A stretch of DNA of 64,000 nt, taken from NCBI GenBank assembly GCA_947448625.1, contig CANFOT010000005.1:1-64000 (forward strand), given 5' to 3'. Every line of letters begins with the position of its first letter. The stretch's first letter is position 1. This DNA is from Burkholderiaceae bacterium. GTDB taxonomy: Bacteria > Pseudomonadota > Gammaproteobacteria > Burkholderiales > Burkholderiaceae. Of this stretch, positions 26,028 to 35,780 are shown piece after piece. Both the position numbers and the translations under genes were made by a program. The notes below the pieces were generated by a model. It saw only the letters and a list, made by a program, of their open reading frames with translations, did no database searches and was not told where the DNA came from.

Positions 26028-26909
26028 ATGAATTTACCCGCTGAACTAAGATCGCTCGATCTCATTGCTCGCCTTAAGCGAAAACCTTCAGAGCACAAAG
26101 GTAATGCAGGAAAAGTATTGCTCATTGGCGGGGCACCTGGAATGGCTGGCGCTCTCATGTTAGCGGGAAGCGCCGCCCTTCACCTAGGCGCTGGATGGAC
26201 CATCTTGGAAATGCTAGATCCGACCGCTGCTCATGCAACGCCCGAACAAGCAGAGCTCATGGTGCGCTTGGCTAGCTTTAATGCCCAAGATCAATTAGAA
26301 ACAACTACGCCTGATGTGATTGCGATTGGACCAGGGTTAGGTTTTTCTGCCTTAGCCAGAGAATGGCTCATAGCCGCGCTGCGCTACCCAAACATACCGC
26401 TAGTGATCGATGCGGACGCTCTTAATTTAATCGCGGATAACGCTGAATTTTTAAACCTCCTAAAGGAGCGTAATCAATCCTTTCCAGGGATGAGCGTTCT
26501 CACCCCACACCCTGGAGAGGCTGCACATCTTCTAAACACAAGCGCCGAAGTCATACAAGAAAATCGCCCGATAGCTTTGTCCAACTTGGTTGAACTCACC
26601 AGCTCGATTGTTATATTGAAGGGGCAGCACACGCTGATTGCTTCGCCACTACACGTGGCAGTGCAATGCAAAGAAGGTAATCCTGGTATGGCCATCGGCG
26701 GCATGGGTGACGCCTTAACAGGCAGCATTGCCGCTATAGCAGCCCAAGGCATACGCCACGACCTCAATCTATGGGAGGCCTGCTGTGTTAGCGTGCAGTT
26801 ACATGCATCTGCAGCAGATAGTTTGGTTGCTCGGCAAATTGGTCCGATTGGACTTACTCCAACAGAGGTCATTTTGGAGATGCGGAATCTGCTGAATAAA
26901 CTGTTATAA
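26028..26909 (+). CDS. nnrD: ADP/ATP-dependent NAD(P)H-hydrate dehydratase
   Basis: 293 residues of the ribokinase-like NnrD domain: KGNAGKVLLIGGAPGMAGA, IGPGLGFSALAREWL, LVIDADALNLIA, VLTPHPGEAAHLL and the nucleotide site GGMGDALTGSIAAIAAQG. Repairs hydrated NAD(P)H. The epimerase domain (NnrE) found fused in E. coli YjeF is absent, so epimerase must be elsewhere. The EamA gene begins 6 bases after the stop. Confidence 0.92.
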   Translation: MNLPAELRSLDLIARLKRKPSEHKGNAGKVLLIGGAPGMAGALMLAGSAALHLGAGWTILEMLDPTAAHATPEQAELMVRLASFNAQDQLETTTPDVIAIGPGLGFSALAREWLIAALRYPNIPLVIDADALNLIADNAEFLNLLKERNQSFPGMSVLTPHPGEAAHLLNTSAEVIQENRPIALSNLVELTSSIVILKGQHTLIASPLHVAVQCKEGNPGMAIGGMGDALTGSIAAIAAQGIRHDLNLWEACCVSVQLHASAADSLVARQIGPIGLTPTEVILEMRNLLNKLL

Positions 26910-26915
26910 ATCAGC

Positions 26916-27896
26916 ATGCAATCAGCCAGTGGAACTCCTCATCGTCATCGTCATGTATATGGCCTACTCATGGCCGGCCTGGGCTCAATACTCTTTTCCG
27001 GAAAAGCGATTCTCATCAAGCTTGCTTTTACCCATGGCGCGAATGCGGAAACCCTGATTGCATTACGAATGCTGATGGCGCTCCCCCTCTTCTGGGGGAT
27101 TTATTGGTGGCAAGCAAGTAAACAAAAAATGATTCCACTGGGATGGCGAGATCAGGTGAAGATATTTGCTTTGGGGTTTGTGGGTTACTTTTTTTCTAGT
27201 TATCTCGACTTTCTAGGACTTCAATATATTTCAGTTGGCCTAGAGCGAATTGTCCTTTACCTCACCCCAACTGTTGTGCTGTTAGTTTCTTATTTTGTTT
27301 TAAACAAACCCATCAGCCGCCTGCAATGGTATGCATTAGCTATAGGCTATCTGGGTGTGATTGTGGTGTTTATCCAAGATGCAAGCTCGACCGGCTCTAT
27401 GGCATTACTTGGTATGTTGTTGGTCTTTGCCAGTGCATGTTCATATGCAATCTATATGATTGGATCGGGAGAGATGGTTCGAAGAGTGGGCAGTGTGCGT
27501 CTAGTGGTTTATGCCAGCTCGGCGTCAGCGCTGTTCAGCGTCATTCAAATCCTCATTTACGATCCTGCGGCTGTATTTGCACAACCGCAGCAAATCTATT
27601 GGCTAAGCCTAATTAATGCAAGCTTGTGCACCGTTGTCCCTATGTTATTAATTATGATTGCGATTAATCGGATTGGCTCCCCTCTTGTTGCCCAGGCCGG
27701 AATACTGGGGCCAGTCTCGACACTGTTTATGGGCTGGTTAGTGCTCTCTGAACCCATCACCTGGATTCAGATTGGGGGAATGGGTTTGGTCATTGGGGCA
27801 ATGTGGCTGCTGGTGCGCAACGATGCTCCAAATAAACTAAAGGGACAGAACCCAACAAGACCTTTAGATCTTGAGGGGTCCGATCCCTTAAATTAA
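26916..27896 (+). CDS. EamA/DMT superfamily transporter
   Basis: 326 residues, ten predicted helices in two EamA repeats. The first repeat has ALRMLMALPLFWGIYWW and YISVGLERIVLYLTPTVVLL, the second PMLLIMIAINRIGSPLVAQAG and ILGPVSTLFMGWLVLSEPI. Metabolite or drug exporter of unknown substrate. Likely cotranscribed with nnrD. Confidence 0.88.
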   Translation: MQSASGTPHRHRHVYGLLMAGLGSILFSGKAILIKLAFTHGANAETLIALRMLMALPLFWGIYWWQASKQKMIPLGWRDQVKIFALGFVGYFFSSYLDFLGLQYISVGLERIVLYLTPTVVLLVSYFVLNKPISRLQWYALAIGYLGVIVVFIQDASSTGSMALLGMLLVFASACSYAIYMIGSGEMVRRVGSVRLVVYASSASALFSVIQILIYDPAAVFAQPQQIYWLSLINASLCTVVPMLLIMIAINRIGSPLVAQAGILGPVSTLFMGWLVLSEPITWIQIGGMGLVIGAMWLLVRNDAPNKLKGQNPTRPLDLEGSDPLN

Positions 27897-27899
27897 CTA

Positions 27900-27920
27900 A
27901 CCCGGCAAATTGCCGGTTTA
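27900..27920 (+). terminator. Weak terminator-like hairpin after the EamA gene
   Basis: CCGGC-AAATT-GCCGG hairpin followed by TTTAT, four bases after the stop and between convergent genes. The T-run is short. Confidence 0.5.
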
Positions 27921-27932
27921 TACGCCTAGAAA

Positions 27933-28220
27933 TTACTGCTGAGCAGGTGCAGACTCTTGAGCTGCTTTTGCCTTCTTTTTAGATTTTTTCTTTGCCTTCT
28001 TTTCAGCCTTTTTGTCTTTCTTTGCTTGCTTCTTCGATTTCTTCTGAGCTTTCTCCGGCTGAGTAGCTTGCGCTGGAGTAGTTGGTACCGCCGCTGGAGC
28101 CGCTACTGGCGGGCTAGCTGGTGCGGGAGCTGGGTCAGCAGCCATCACTGCAAATGGTGACAAACCAATGGAAGCAGAAATGAGAGTTGCTAGAGTAAGT
28201 TTTGCAAAGCGAGTGTTCAT
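27933..28220 (-). CDS. Secreted Lys/Ala/Pro-rich protein
   Basis: 95 residues from the ATG 28220, with GGAG six bases upstream. Signal peptide ends near AVMAAD. The mature part is an Ala/Pro segment followed by a very basic Lys-rich segment (KKSKKQAKKDKKAEKKAKKK) and the tail ESAPAQQ. Strongly biased composition and no fold expected. Similar small proteins are common in this group; function unknown. Confidence 0.65.
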   Translation of the reverse strand: MNTRFAKLTLATLISASIGLSPFAVMAADPAPAPASPPVAAPAAVPTTPAQATQPEKAQKKSKKQAKKDKKAEKKAKKKSKKKAKAAQESAPAQQ

Positions 28221-28301
28221 TAGGGACTCCAAAAGGTTTGTGGATAATTTGATAATACCCAATTATTTGTCATAAATGCATCATTTAAATAAGGCACCAG
28301 C

Positions 28302-28952
28302 ATGAACTCTTTTTCAGCCGATATTTATACAGAGCCCCAAGGGTATTCTATTAACACTCTCGAAAACCTAGGGCCGCTTACCCGCTTAGCAGGAATCTGG
28401 GAAGGTCAGCGAGGCTTGGATATCAAACCGAAGGCAGAAGGCCCCAAAAAGCAGGCCTATAGCGAGCGGATTGAGATGCAGCCAATTGATCCGCAAACGA
28501 ATGGTCCACAGTTGTTTTATGGCCTTCGGTACCACCTCCACGTCACCAAGCCAGACCAAGTGAAGACATATCACGATCAAGTTGGCTATTGGCTTTGGGA
28601 GCCCGCCACCGAATCAATTGTTCACACCCTGACCATTCCTCGCGGCATGATCGCAATGGCAACAGGAAAAGCCTCTGCCAATGCAACACAGTTTGAATGC
28701 GTCGCAAACATTAACGACCCAACTGCGGGCATTTCCTCTAGCCCATTTTTAGACCACGCCTTCAAGACAATCGAGTACCGCATCATGGTGACCATCTTGG
28801 AGGATGGCACTTGGTCTTATGAGCAAGACACGGTGATGATGATTCAAGGTCAAGATGAGCCCTTTCATCATCTTGATACCAATGTATTAACGAAGGTGGG
28901 CGAGGCAACCCCAAACCCCCTAGCGCTAGAGGCAATGAAAAAGCCGTCCTAA
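28302..28952 (+). CDS. Nitrobindin/THAP4-like haem-binding beta-barrel protein
   Basis: 216 residues. LAGIWEGQRGLD carries the GxWxGxG-like start of the nitrobindin barrel (FABP-like, PF08768). Later strands include YGLRYHLHV, DQVGYWLWEPATESIVHTLTIPRG, and the C-terminal FHHLDTNVLTKV, whose His is at the usual position of the haem ligand. The insertion after residue 35 is longer than in short nitrobindins. Possible role in NO or peroxynitrite handling. Followed immediately by a terminator overlapping its stop. Confidence 0.8.
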   Translation: MNSFSADIYTEPQGYSINTLENLGPLTRLAGIWEGQRGLDIKPKAEGPKKQAYSERIEMQPIDPQTNGPQLFYGLRYHLHVTKPDQVKTYHDQVGYWLWEPATESIVHTLTIPRGMIAMATGKASANATQFECVANINDPTAGISSSPFLDHAFKTIEYRIMVTILEDGTWSYEQDTVMMIQGQDEPFHHLDTNVLTKVGEATPNPLALEAMKKPS

Positions 28953-28965
28953 GACGGCTTTTTGA
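28938..28965 (+). terminator. Bidirectional terminator overlapping the nitrobindin stop codon
   Basis: AAAGCCGTC-CTAA-GACGGCTTT hairpin (28940-28961) with A-run before and T-run after. Its loop contains the TAA stop. It can serve both convergent genes. Confidence 0.85.
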
Positions 28966-28984
28966 GTTACCTTGCCTCAATTAC

Positions 28985-30133
28985 TTAAGCAGGCTGCGCC
29001 TGCGTCTCAGTAATTTTTTCCAGTGCTGCTGCAAGATGGCCAACCGTACGATCAACATGAGCCAATTTCTCTAGGCCAAATAGACCGATTCGGAAAGTAC
29101 GGAAGTCTGGGCGCTCGTCGCACTGCAAAGGCACGCCAGCAGCGGTCTGCAAGCCAAGAGCAATAAACTTCTTGCCTGACTGAATATCCGGATCCTTGGT
29201 GTAACTCACCACTACCCCAGGAGACTGGAAACCTTTTGCCGAAACTGAATGATAGCCTTGAGATACCAAAAGGGCGCGAACCTTATCACCCAATTCTTGC
29301 TGCTTTGCTTTGAGCGCAGCAAAACCTAAGCTCTGGGTTTCTTTCATCACATTTCGCAATGTCTTAAGAGCATCCGTTGGCATAGTCGTGTGGTACACAT
29401 GACCACCCTTTTCATAGGCCTCCATAATTTGGAGCCACTTCTTGAGATCCATGGAGAAACTGCTGCTTTGAGTAGATTCAATACGCTCGCGAGCTCTATC
29501 GCTCATAGCCACCATCGCACAGCAAGGTGAACTGCTCCAACCCTTTTGTGGTGCGGTAATTAACAAGTCAACATTGCAAGCCTTCATATCAACCCACATT
29601 GCACCTGAAGCGATGCAATCGAGTACAAATAATCCATTGACTGAGCGAACTGCATCACCAACAGCCTTGAGATAATCATCCGGCAAAATAATACCGGCAG
29701 AAGTTTCAACGTGAGGAGCAAAAACAACAGCTGGCTTCTCTTTCTGAATGAAAGCCACCACCTCCTCAATCGGCGCCGGTGCAAATACACCTTGCGCAGA
29801 GTCCTCTAATTGCTTGCCCTTGAGAACGGTGATGTCCTGGGTAATATTTGCCAAATCAAAAATCTGTGTCCAGCGATAGCTAAACCAACCATTGCGCAAA
29901 ACGAGACACTTTTCATGATTTGCAAATTGACGAGCAACCGCTTCCATACCAAAAGTGCCGCTACCCGGAACAATCACTGCAGAGCTGGCATTGTAGGCAT
30001 CCTTAAGGATGCTAGAGATATCCACCATGACTTTTTTGAATTCTTCAGACATGTGATTCAAAGAGCGGTCTGTGTAAACGACCGAGAACTCTAACAATCC
30101 GTCTGGATCAACATTTGGGAGTAAGCCTGGCAT
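28985..30133 (-). CDS. Class V aminotransferase (serine/alanine-glyoxylate type)
   Basis: 382 residues. PLP aminotransferase class V: VIVPGSGTFGMEAVARQF, the Asp in FVLDCIASGAMWVD, and the Schiff-base Lys in ITAPQKGWSSSPCC. Resembles alanine/serine-glyoxylate or 2-aminoethylphosphonate aminotransferases; exact substrates unknown. It is the last gene of a same-strand block with tcuAB, the FAH enzyme and a Bug receptor, 54 bases after the receptor. Confidence 0.82.
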   Translation of the reverse strand: MPGLLPNVDPDGLLEFSVVYTDRSLNHMSEEFKKVMVDISSILKDAYNASSAVIVPGSGTFGMEAVARQFANHEKCLVLRNGWFSYRWTQIFDLANITQDITVLKGKQLEDSAQGVFAPAPIEEVVAFIQKEKPAVVFAPHVETSAGIILPDDYLKAVGDAVRSVNGLFVLDCIASGAMWVDMKACNVDLLITAPQKGWSSSPCCAMVAMSDRARERIESTQSSSFSMDLKKWLQIMEAYEKGGHVYHTTMPTDALKTLRNVMKETQSLGFAALKAKQQELGDKVRALLVSQGYHSVSAKGFQSPGVVVSYTKDPDIQSGKKFIALGLQTAAGVPLQCDERPDFRTFRIGLFGLEKLAHVDRTVGHLAAALEKITETQAQPA

Positions 30134-30187
30134 AGTATTTTCCTAGGAAATCAATTCAATGGACCTAAATGATACTGAAATAGGTAT

Positions 30188-31144
30188 TTATTGCACTGCA
30201 ATGTTATTTTCTTTGATCAATTTTGACCATTTGGCCTGATCTATCCGCAAGAAAGATGAAAAATCATCAGCACTACCACTTGCAGGATCGCTGCCCCGCT
30301 CCATCATGGATTTGCGTATCTTGCTTTGAGACATTGCCCCCATAACGGCTTGGTTAATTTTTTGCACGATTGATTTAGGGGTGCCTACTGGAGCGAAAAG
30401 CCCAAACCAACCCACCGCACTATACCCAGGCAAACCAGACTCCGCGACAGTCGGAATATTTGGCAAAGATTCAGATCTCTTTGCCCCCGTCTCCGCCAAA
30501 GCCAGTAATTTTCCAGATTCCACCTGCGGCATAACGGTTTGGGCAGGAGCAAACATGATGTCGATATGACCAGCCAATAAATCCGTTAGCGCCTGACCAG
30601 TCCCTTTATAAGGAATATGCATCAGATTAATACCAGCCATGGAGGCAAATAACTCAGCAGATAAATGCGATGCCGAGCCCGGACCTGATGAACCATAGCG
30701 CAGCTTTCCAGGATTGGTCTTTGCATATGCAATCAAGCTGCGAATCGAGGAAATATTCAGCGCGGGATTAACTACGACTACATAAGGGGATGCTGAAACC
30801 AATGCAACCGGCGCGAACTTGGAAATATTTTTATCGGTGACAGCCGCTGTCGAACCCATCAACAAAGTGTATCCATCGGGTGCAGATTGAGCGACCAACT
30901 CAGCACCGATCAAGCCACTAGCCCCGGGACGATTTTCGACCACCAATGATTGCTTCCAAGCTTCAGTTAAAGGTGGGGTTAATAAGCGAATCAGCGTATC
31001 TGCCCCACCCCCCGGTGGAAAAGGCACAATGACCTTGACCGTTTTGGATGGAAACACCTCCGCAGTCTGAGCAATTGTGAGATTGGATGACAACACACCA
31101 ATCAGCAGAACAAATTGGGCGGCGATTCGTCCAATGAGTGACAT
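30188..31144 (-). CDS. Bug/TctC-family substrate-binding protein of the tcu block
   Basis: 318 residues from the ATG 31144 (GAGG six bases upstream); the longer reading from 31162 overlaps the gene before it. Signal peptide ends near TIAQTA. Motifs: FPSKTVKVIVPFPPGGGADTL, SLVVENRPGASGLIGAELVAQS, APDGYTLLMGSTAA and LMHIPYKGTGQALTDLLAGH. It lies directly downstream of the FAH gene and tcuAB, so its ligand is probably the acid metabolised by that block. Confidence 0.92.
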   Translation of the reverse strand: MSLIGRIAAQFVLLIGVLSSNLTIAQTAEVFPSKTVKVIVPFPPGGGADTLIRLLTPPLTEAWKQSLVVENRPGASGLIGAELVAQSAPDGYTLLMGSTAAVTDKNISKFAPVALVSASPYVVVVNPALNISSIRSLIAYAKTNPGKLRYGSSGPGSASHLSAELFASMAGINLMHIPYKGTGQALTDLLAGHIDIMFAPAQTVMPQVESGKLLALAETGAKRSESLPNIPTVAESGLPGYSAVGWFGLFAPVGTPKSIVQKINQAVMGAMSQSKIRKSMMERGSDPASGSADDFSSFLRIDQAKWSKLIKENNIAVQ

Positions 31145-31145
31145 A

Positions 31146-32084
31146 TTAGGCCTCATCAACAATCGTAGTACTCAGCGTTGAAAGCCCATCAATCGAGCAT
31201 TCCACAACATCACCTGGCTTTAGATATAAATCCGCAGCATTATCTTTGCCGACCGCGACTCCGCCAGGGGCGCCGGTTGAGAACATATCTCCCGGCTCAA
31301 TAGGAATAAATCTAGAAAAGTGCTCAAGAATGTCCGAGATCTTCCAAATCTGGTCTGAGGTATTAACACGCATCCGCTCTTCGCCATTTACTGAGCAGGT
31401 CATCCACAAATCATAGACATTAGGAATTTCATCAATCGTCACGATCTCTGGACCTAGAGGACCAAAGCCTGGAATATTTTTTCCAGTCCAAAAGCGTGAA
31501 CCAGAGGCCACTTCCCGCAATTGCAAGTCGCGACAAGTGAGGTCATTGAGAATTGTGACGCCCGCCACGTAATTCATTGCGTCATCTTTTTTAGCACCTA
31601 AAGCACGCTTCCCAATAACAAAAACGAGCTCAGGCTCATAGTCCAGCTTCGTGATTCCTTTGGGGCGCACCACTTCCGCCAAGTGCCCTGATAGGCAAGA
31701 GTTCAACTTAATAAAGGAAGTTGGCTCTTGAGGGATCTCTTTAATCAAATTGGTGCGCTTTAATTCTTCTAAGTGGGTGCGGTAATTTTTTCCGACACAC
31801 AAGAACTTTTCCGCATCCAAAATTGGCGGCAAATAAGTAATATCTTTAGCGGAAAGTAGGATACTGCTGGAGTCAGTATGAGCAGTCTTTACCCAAGCTT
31901 TTGCTTGATTCATGACTAAGTCTCCAGCACGCAAGAACTCTTTCATTCCAGAAGGAAAGTTGGAAATATTATTCAACTTGGCGCAATCCACAAAAGGCAA
32001 AATCTGATCGCCCCCTGCATGAGGTAATCGCGCTCCAATTTCTGGGTGTTGTGCGCCTTTGCGCGTAAAGGTAATTAGTCTCAT
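31146..32084 (-). CDS. Fumarylacetoacetate hydrolase family protein of the tcu block
   Basis: 312 residues. FAH C-terminal catalytic fold: FLCVGKNYRTHLEELKRT, DYEPELVFVIGKRALGAKKDD (metal ligands), VAGVTILNDLTCRDLQLRE, and EPGDMFSTGAPGGVAVGKDN. Possible hydrolase, decarboxylase or isomerase of a keto acid. The gene is 16 bases after tcuB and 1 base before the Bug receptor start, so one operon is very likely. Confidence 0.88.
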   Translation of the reverse strand: MRLITFTRKGAQHPEIGARLPHAGGDQILPFVDCAKLNNISNFPSGMKEFLRAGDLVMNQAKAWVKTAHTDSSSILLSAKDITYLPPILDAEKFLCVGKNYRTHLEELKRTNLIKEIPQEPTSFIKLNSCLSGHLAEVVRPKGITKLDYEPELVFVIGKRALGAKKDDAMNYVAGVTILNDLTCRDLQLREVASGSRFWTGKNIPGFGPLGPEIVTIDEIPNVYDLWMTCSVNGEERMRVNTSDQIWKISDILEHFSRFIPIEPGDMFSTGAPGGVAVGKDNAADLYLKPGDVVECSIDGLSTLSTTIVDEA

Positions 32085-32100
32085 ATTTTTCTCAGTTTAT

Positions 32101-33246
32101 TTAATCAGAACCAAACAACATACTATTTTTTTGACGCTTCTCAATAGAATTCTTAAGCAACGCAACTAGGCGATAAAAACCGTGCCCAAATTTTCCATAA
32201 GGAATGGTTAAAAAGAATCCCATGACTACTCCAAGATGAATAGATAGCAGGACAGGCATAGCAGAGCTCTCGCGGTACGCAAGTAAGAGAAGGCCGGACA
32301 GGCTAATTAAAAATAGCAGCACGATAAACGCCCGATCCATTGGCCTCTGACTGATCTCTCCATGCGCAGAATTTCTCTTGAGATTTAAATACAGCAAACC
32401 CGCAGGCCCTATCAGCAGGCCAATGCCGCCAAGCGTACCCAAAATAACAGGCAAACTATTAAGTGCATATGGGGCATGCAAATTCAGCAAGTAGTGATAC
32501 AAAGTCGCTACGCTAGTGGCTGCAAAACATAGCATGAAGCCGTAAAAAGTCAGGTGATGGAATCGCTTGCGCCATAGAGTAAAAGCATCATCCTCATTAT
32601 TACAACCATCGCCATGTCCACCGCCGAGATACTTCAATGTCAGCGCATCATGCACCGCCTCAGAACCAGCTGCAGATGAGATGGCGCCTGGAACAATGCT
32701 TGCCCAAAAACGTGTCAACCCAATTCCTAAAGCCGCAATCACAAAGAGAAAAACAATGCCGAATACCATTGCTAGGGTGTTATGAGAATAGACCTCGTAA
32801 AAGTTCCCCGTTGTAGACGTCGTTGATAAACTGCCATTGAGCAATTGTGTAAATAGCAAAAAGGCAATTAGACTTAGTGAACTTGCCAAGGCTACAAAAA
32901 CGCCATTACTCCGATACGCTGCGCCCATCAATTTCGGCCATGCGTAAGTAACATAAGTCTCACCCCTTACCTGCGCCATCACTTTGGGGATATTGACGCC
33001 AAACTCATGTGGTGGCGCATATTGGCAAGCATGCAAACAGGCCCCGCAGTTATGACACAAGTTTGCTAGATAGTGCATGTCTACAGGATTGAAATCAATA
33101 CGGCGGGTCATGGCCGGAAAAACGGCACAGAAACCTTCGCAATATCGACAGGCATTACAAATTTGCAGCATCCGTGCTGCCTCAATCTCGGGGGCTGCGG
33201 ATGCCAATGTCGCAGCCTCCTGAATTAAACCTTTAAGCTGCTGCAT
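32101..33246 (-). CDS. tcuB: TcuB-like tricarballylate/citrate utilization electron-transfer protein
   Basis: 381 residues from the ATG 33246 (GAGGG upstream), overlapping the tcuA stop by 14 bases. The N-terminal part has two ferredoxin-like Cys groups, [15 protein letters not shown] and [16 protein letters not shown]. Six or so membrane helices follow with several His ([34 protein letters not shown]), consistent with haem b. TcuB reoxidises the FADH2 of TcuA and passes electrons to quinone. Confidence 0.9.
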   Translation of the reverse strand: MQQLKGLIQEAATLASAAPEIEAARMLQICNACRYCEGFCAVFPAMTRRIDFNPVDMHYLANLCHNCGACLHACQYAPPHEFGVNIPKVMAQVRGETYVTYAWPKLMGAAYRSNGVFVALASSLSLIAFLLFTQLLNGSLSTTSTTGNFYEVYSHNTLAMVFGIVFLFVIAALGIGLTRFWASIVPGAISSAAGSEAVHDALTLKYLGGGHGDGCNNEDDAFTLWRKRFHHLTFYGFMLCFAATSVATLYHYLLNLHAPYALNSLPVILGTLGGIGLLIGPAGLLYLNLKRNSAHGEISQRPMDRAFIVLLFLISLSGLLLLAYRESSAMPVLLSIHLGVVMGFFLTIPYGKFGHGFYRLVALLKNSIEKRQKNSMLFGSD

Positions 33247-34648
33247 GTTTTTTACCCTCTTCACTTAACGCAGATTTTGCAGCGCCAGTGCCGGCCAACA
33301 TACCGAACACAGTACCAATCGCCATTCCTACGCCGGCCGCATAACCCTTACCCAAGACATTGCCAGCCATCATCTCACCAGCAACATAGAGATTACGACT
33401 TGCTTCACCATTAAATTTAACCACTGCCGTTTCGTCAGTCTTTAAGCCCAGGTATGTAAAGGTAACTCCGGGTTTGAGGGTATATCCATAAAAAGGACCC
33501 TTGCTAATTGGTAGAGCCCAATGCGTTTTTGCCGGCTCTATACCCTCGGTATGACAATCATCCATGATCGTATGATCAAAAGTACCGACCCGACATGCTG
33601 CGTTGTACTTTGCAACGGTATCCAGCAGTGCATCTCGATTCAAGCCTAACTTGTCAGCCAACTCTTCAAGCGTATCCGCTTTTTCACCTGGGAATACGGG
33701 TGGCATGAATCGGCCCAATACCTTTGAATCAATAATGCAATATCCAATTTGACTAGGTTGATGAGCAACTAGCCTTCCCCAGAATGCATAACGCTTAGGC
33801 CAAAAATCTTCGCCCTCGTCTGAAAATCGTTGCGCGAATTTATTCACAACAATTCCAAAAGAAACACAATCAACCCGAGTGCAAATACCGCCATCATATA
33901 AAGGGGCTCGAGCATCAACAGCAACCATATGTGCTTGCGTAGCATCGCTTACAGAATCAGCACCCAAAGCCAGTAACTGTTTTAGAAGAACGCCATTGTT
34001 AAAGCGCGTTCCTCGAATCAAGAAATTCTTAGCTGGTCGTTCGCCATGCTCATTCTCACCCCACGCCTCATCCAGCCACTCCCGATTGGATTCAAATCCA
34101 CCGGCTGCTAGCACGCAAGCTTTTGCCTCTATCCGACTTCCGCCCACGTAAGCAGCGCGAAATTGCCCATCTTCAATCTCCAATGAATCCACTGGCGAGT
34201 TATAACGAATCTCGATACCAAGCTGTTCAGCGCTGCGGTAATACGCATTAACCAATGCTTTGCCTCCGCCCATAAAGAAGGCGTTGGTTCGAGACAGATT
34301 GAGGGTGCCAGAAAGTGAAGGTTGAAAACGCACGCCATGCTTTTGCATCCAACCTCGACAATTTGAGGTCGATCGGATCACTAAACGAGCCAGCTTTTCA
34401 TCAGTTAAGCCACCGGTAACCTTCAGCATATCCTGCCAGTACTCCTCCTCGGAGTAGGCATCAAGTAAGACATCCTGAGGGGCGTCGTGCATTGAGCGAA
34501 TATTGCGCGTGTGGACAGAGTTACCGCCACGCCATTCCTTGGGGGCAGCCTCCAGCAGCAGTACGCTGGCGCCAGCCTCCCTAGCAACCAATGCGGCGCA
34601 GAGAGCGGCATTTCCGCCGCCAATGACAAGAACATCAAACATAAGCAT
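33233..34648 (-). CDS. tcuA: TcuA-like FAD-dependent tricarballylate dehydrogenase
   Basis: 471 residues of the fumarate reductase/succinate dehydrogenase flavoprotein family. FAD fold [19 protein letters not shown] at the N-terminus, then [19 protein letters not shown], and the C-terminal [15 protein letters not shown] and [20 protein letters not shown]. TcuA oxidises tricarballylate to cis-aconitate in Salmonella; the real substrate here may be a related tricarboxylate. ATG 34648 or 34642 are both possible. First gene of the block; no adjacent LysR regulator. Confidence 0.88.
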   Translation of the reverse strand: MLMFDVLVIGGGNAALCAALVAREAGASVLLLEAAPKEWRGGNSVHTRNIRSMHDAPQDVLLDAYSEEEYWQDMLKVTGGLTDEKLARLVIRSTSNCRGWMQKHGVRFQPSLSGTLNLSRTNAFFMGGGKALVNAYYRSAEQLGIEIRYNSPVDSLEIEDGQFRAAYVGGSRIEAKACVLAAGGFESNREWLDEAWGENEHGERPAKNFLIRGTRFNNGVLLKQLLALGADSVSDATQAHMVAVDARAPLYDGGICTRVDCVSFGIVVNKFAQRFSDEGEDFWPKRYAFWGRLVAHQPSQIGYCIIDSKVLGRFMPPVFPGEKADTLEELADKLGLNRDALLDTVAKYNAACRVGTFDHTIMDDCHTEGIEPAKTHWALPISKGPFYGYTLKPGVTFTYLGLKTDETAVVKFNGEASRNLYVAGEMMAGNVLGKGYAAGVGMAIGTVFGMLAGTGAAKSALSEEGKKHAAA

Positions 34649-34727
34649 TACTCGGTGAGTTGAAAACTACTAAATGTACTGTTTTTTTTAAATCTTTACC
34701 TAGATCGCGCTCAAGAATACGCATTTA

Positions 34728-35633
34728 TTACCGATGACTCCTTGCGGATGAAATGATAATTCCACCAACAATCAAAAGAAAAGCAAGGCCATGAAATAAC
34801 TTGGGTGGATCACCCAGCATGGCTGCCGATAAAAGAGCGGTAAACAAAGGTATAAGATTGGCAAAAAACGCCGCAACAGTTGGACCGGCTTCACTTACAC
34901 CTAGGCCCCAGCATCGATAAGCCACCAAAGAGGGGCCAATTGCAATGAAAATAATTAAACCAGCAGTCCAGTAATTTAAGCCAATAAAGGCTTGGCCAGC
35001 GGCAATCTCCGCCCCCTCGAAAAACATTGTCCACATAAAGCCAATCAACACCTGCGCCATCAAAAACTCTGCCCAAGGCCACTGCCGTTCGTTACTCCTG
35101 CCTGGGCGACTAATCATCCAACTGTAGAAGGCCCACAGAATGGTGGCCAACATAATCAATAAATCGCCCATCACCACTTGCATACTGAGGAGGCTGGCAG
35201 GCTCACCGCGCGTTAAAACTATGCTGACGCCAACCAAGGAAACAATAGCCCCTAAAAGCTGAAGGAATGTGGGCCTGACCTTATAAAAAACTGCGCCAAT
35301 AAAGAGCATCCAAATTGGCATGCTAGCCCCAATGAGCGTGACATTAATAGCCGTTGAGGTCTGCAAGGCAAGGTAAAGCAAGGCGTTGTAGCTACCCACC
35401 CCCAAAAGCCCCAAGACTAGGAAGCGGACCTTGTTTTGCCACAAAGCACTATCCGGCCTCAAGACCCGCCACCCAAAGGGAAGCAGCATCAGAGCCGCTA
35501 AACCCCAGCGAACCGCACTTAAGGTGATTGGCGAAATGCTGCCTACCAACACCCGGCCCGCTATCGCATTGCCAGCCCATAAGATGGTCGCTAGCGATAA
35601 ATAAAAGATGGTGGAAAGGGCTATGCGAGGCAT
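34728..35633 (-). CDS. EamA/DMT superfamily transporter
   Basis: 301 residues, ten predicted helices in two repeats: ILWAGNAIAGRVLVGSISPIT and ILWAFYSWMISRPGRSN start them, with GVGSYNALLYLALQTSTAINVTLIGA cut here into the known helix 3-4 pattern. C-terminal AAFFANLIPLFTALLSAAMLGD is typical. A metabolite exporter with unknown substrate, transcribed alone upstream of the tcu block on the same strand or divergently from lldD. Confidence 0.88.
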   Translation of the reverse strand: MPRIALSTIFYLSLATILWAGNAIAGRVLVGSISPITLSAVRWGLAALMLLPFGWRVLRPDSALWQNKVRFLVLGLLGVGSYNALLYLALQTSTAINVTLIGASMPIWMLFIGAVFYKVRPTFLQLLGAIVSLVGVSIVLTRGEPASLLSMQVVMGDLLIMLATILWAFYSWMISRPGRSNERQWPWAEFLMAQVLIGFMWTMFFEGAEIAAGQAFIGLNYWTAGLIIFIAIGPSLVAYRCWGLGVSEAGPTVAAFFANLIPLFTALLSAAMLGDPPKLFHGLAFLLIVGGIIISSARSHR

Positions 35634-35780
35634 TTATGGGTAATTTGGCGAATAAGGGGATTTTTTCACCCCAGAAAGGGGTATTGCCTATGCATTGTAG
35701 AAACAAATGTCTGGTATTGCTAAGATAGAGCTTAAATTAGCGCTATCCATCTAGCATTGGCAATATACAAAGGGGTTTTA

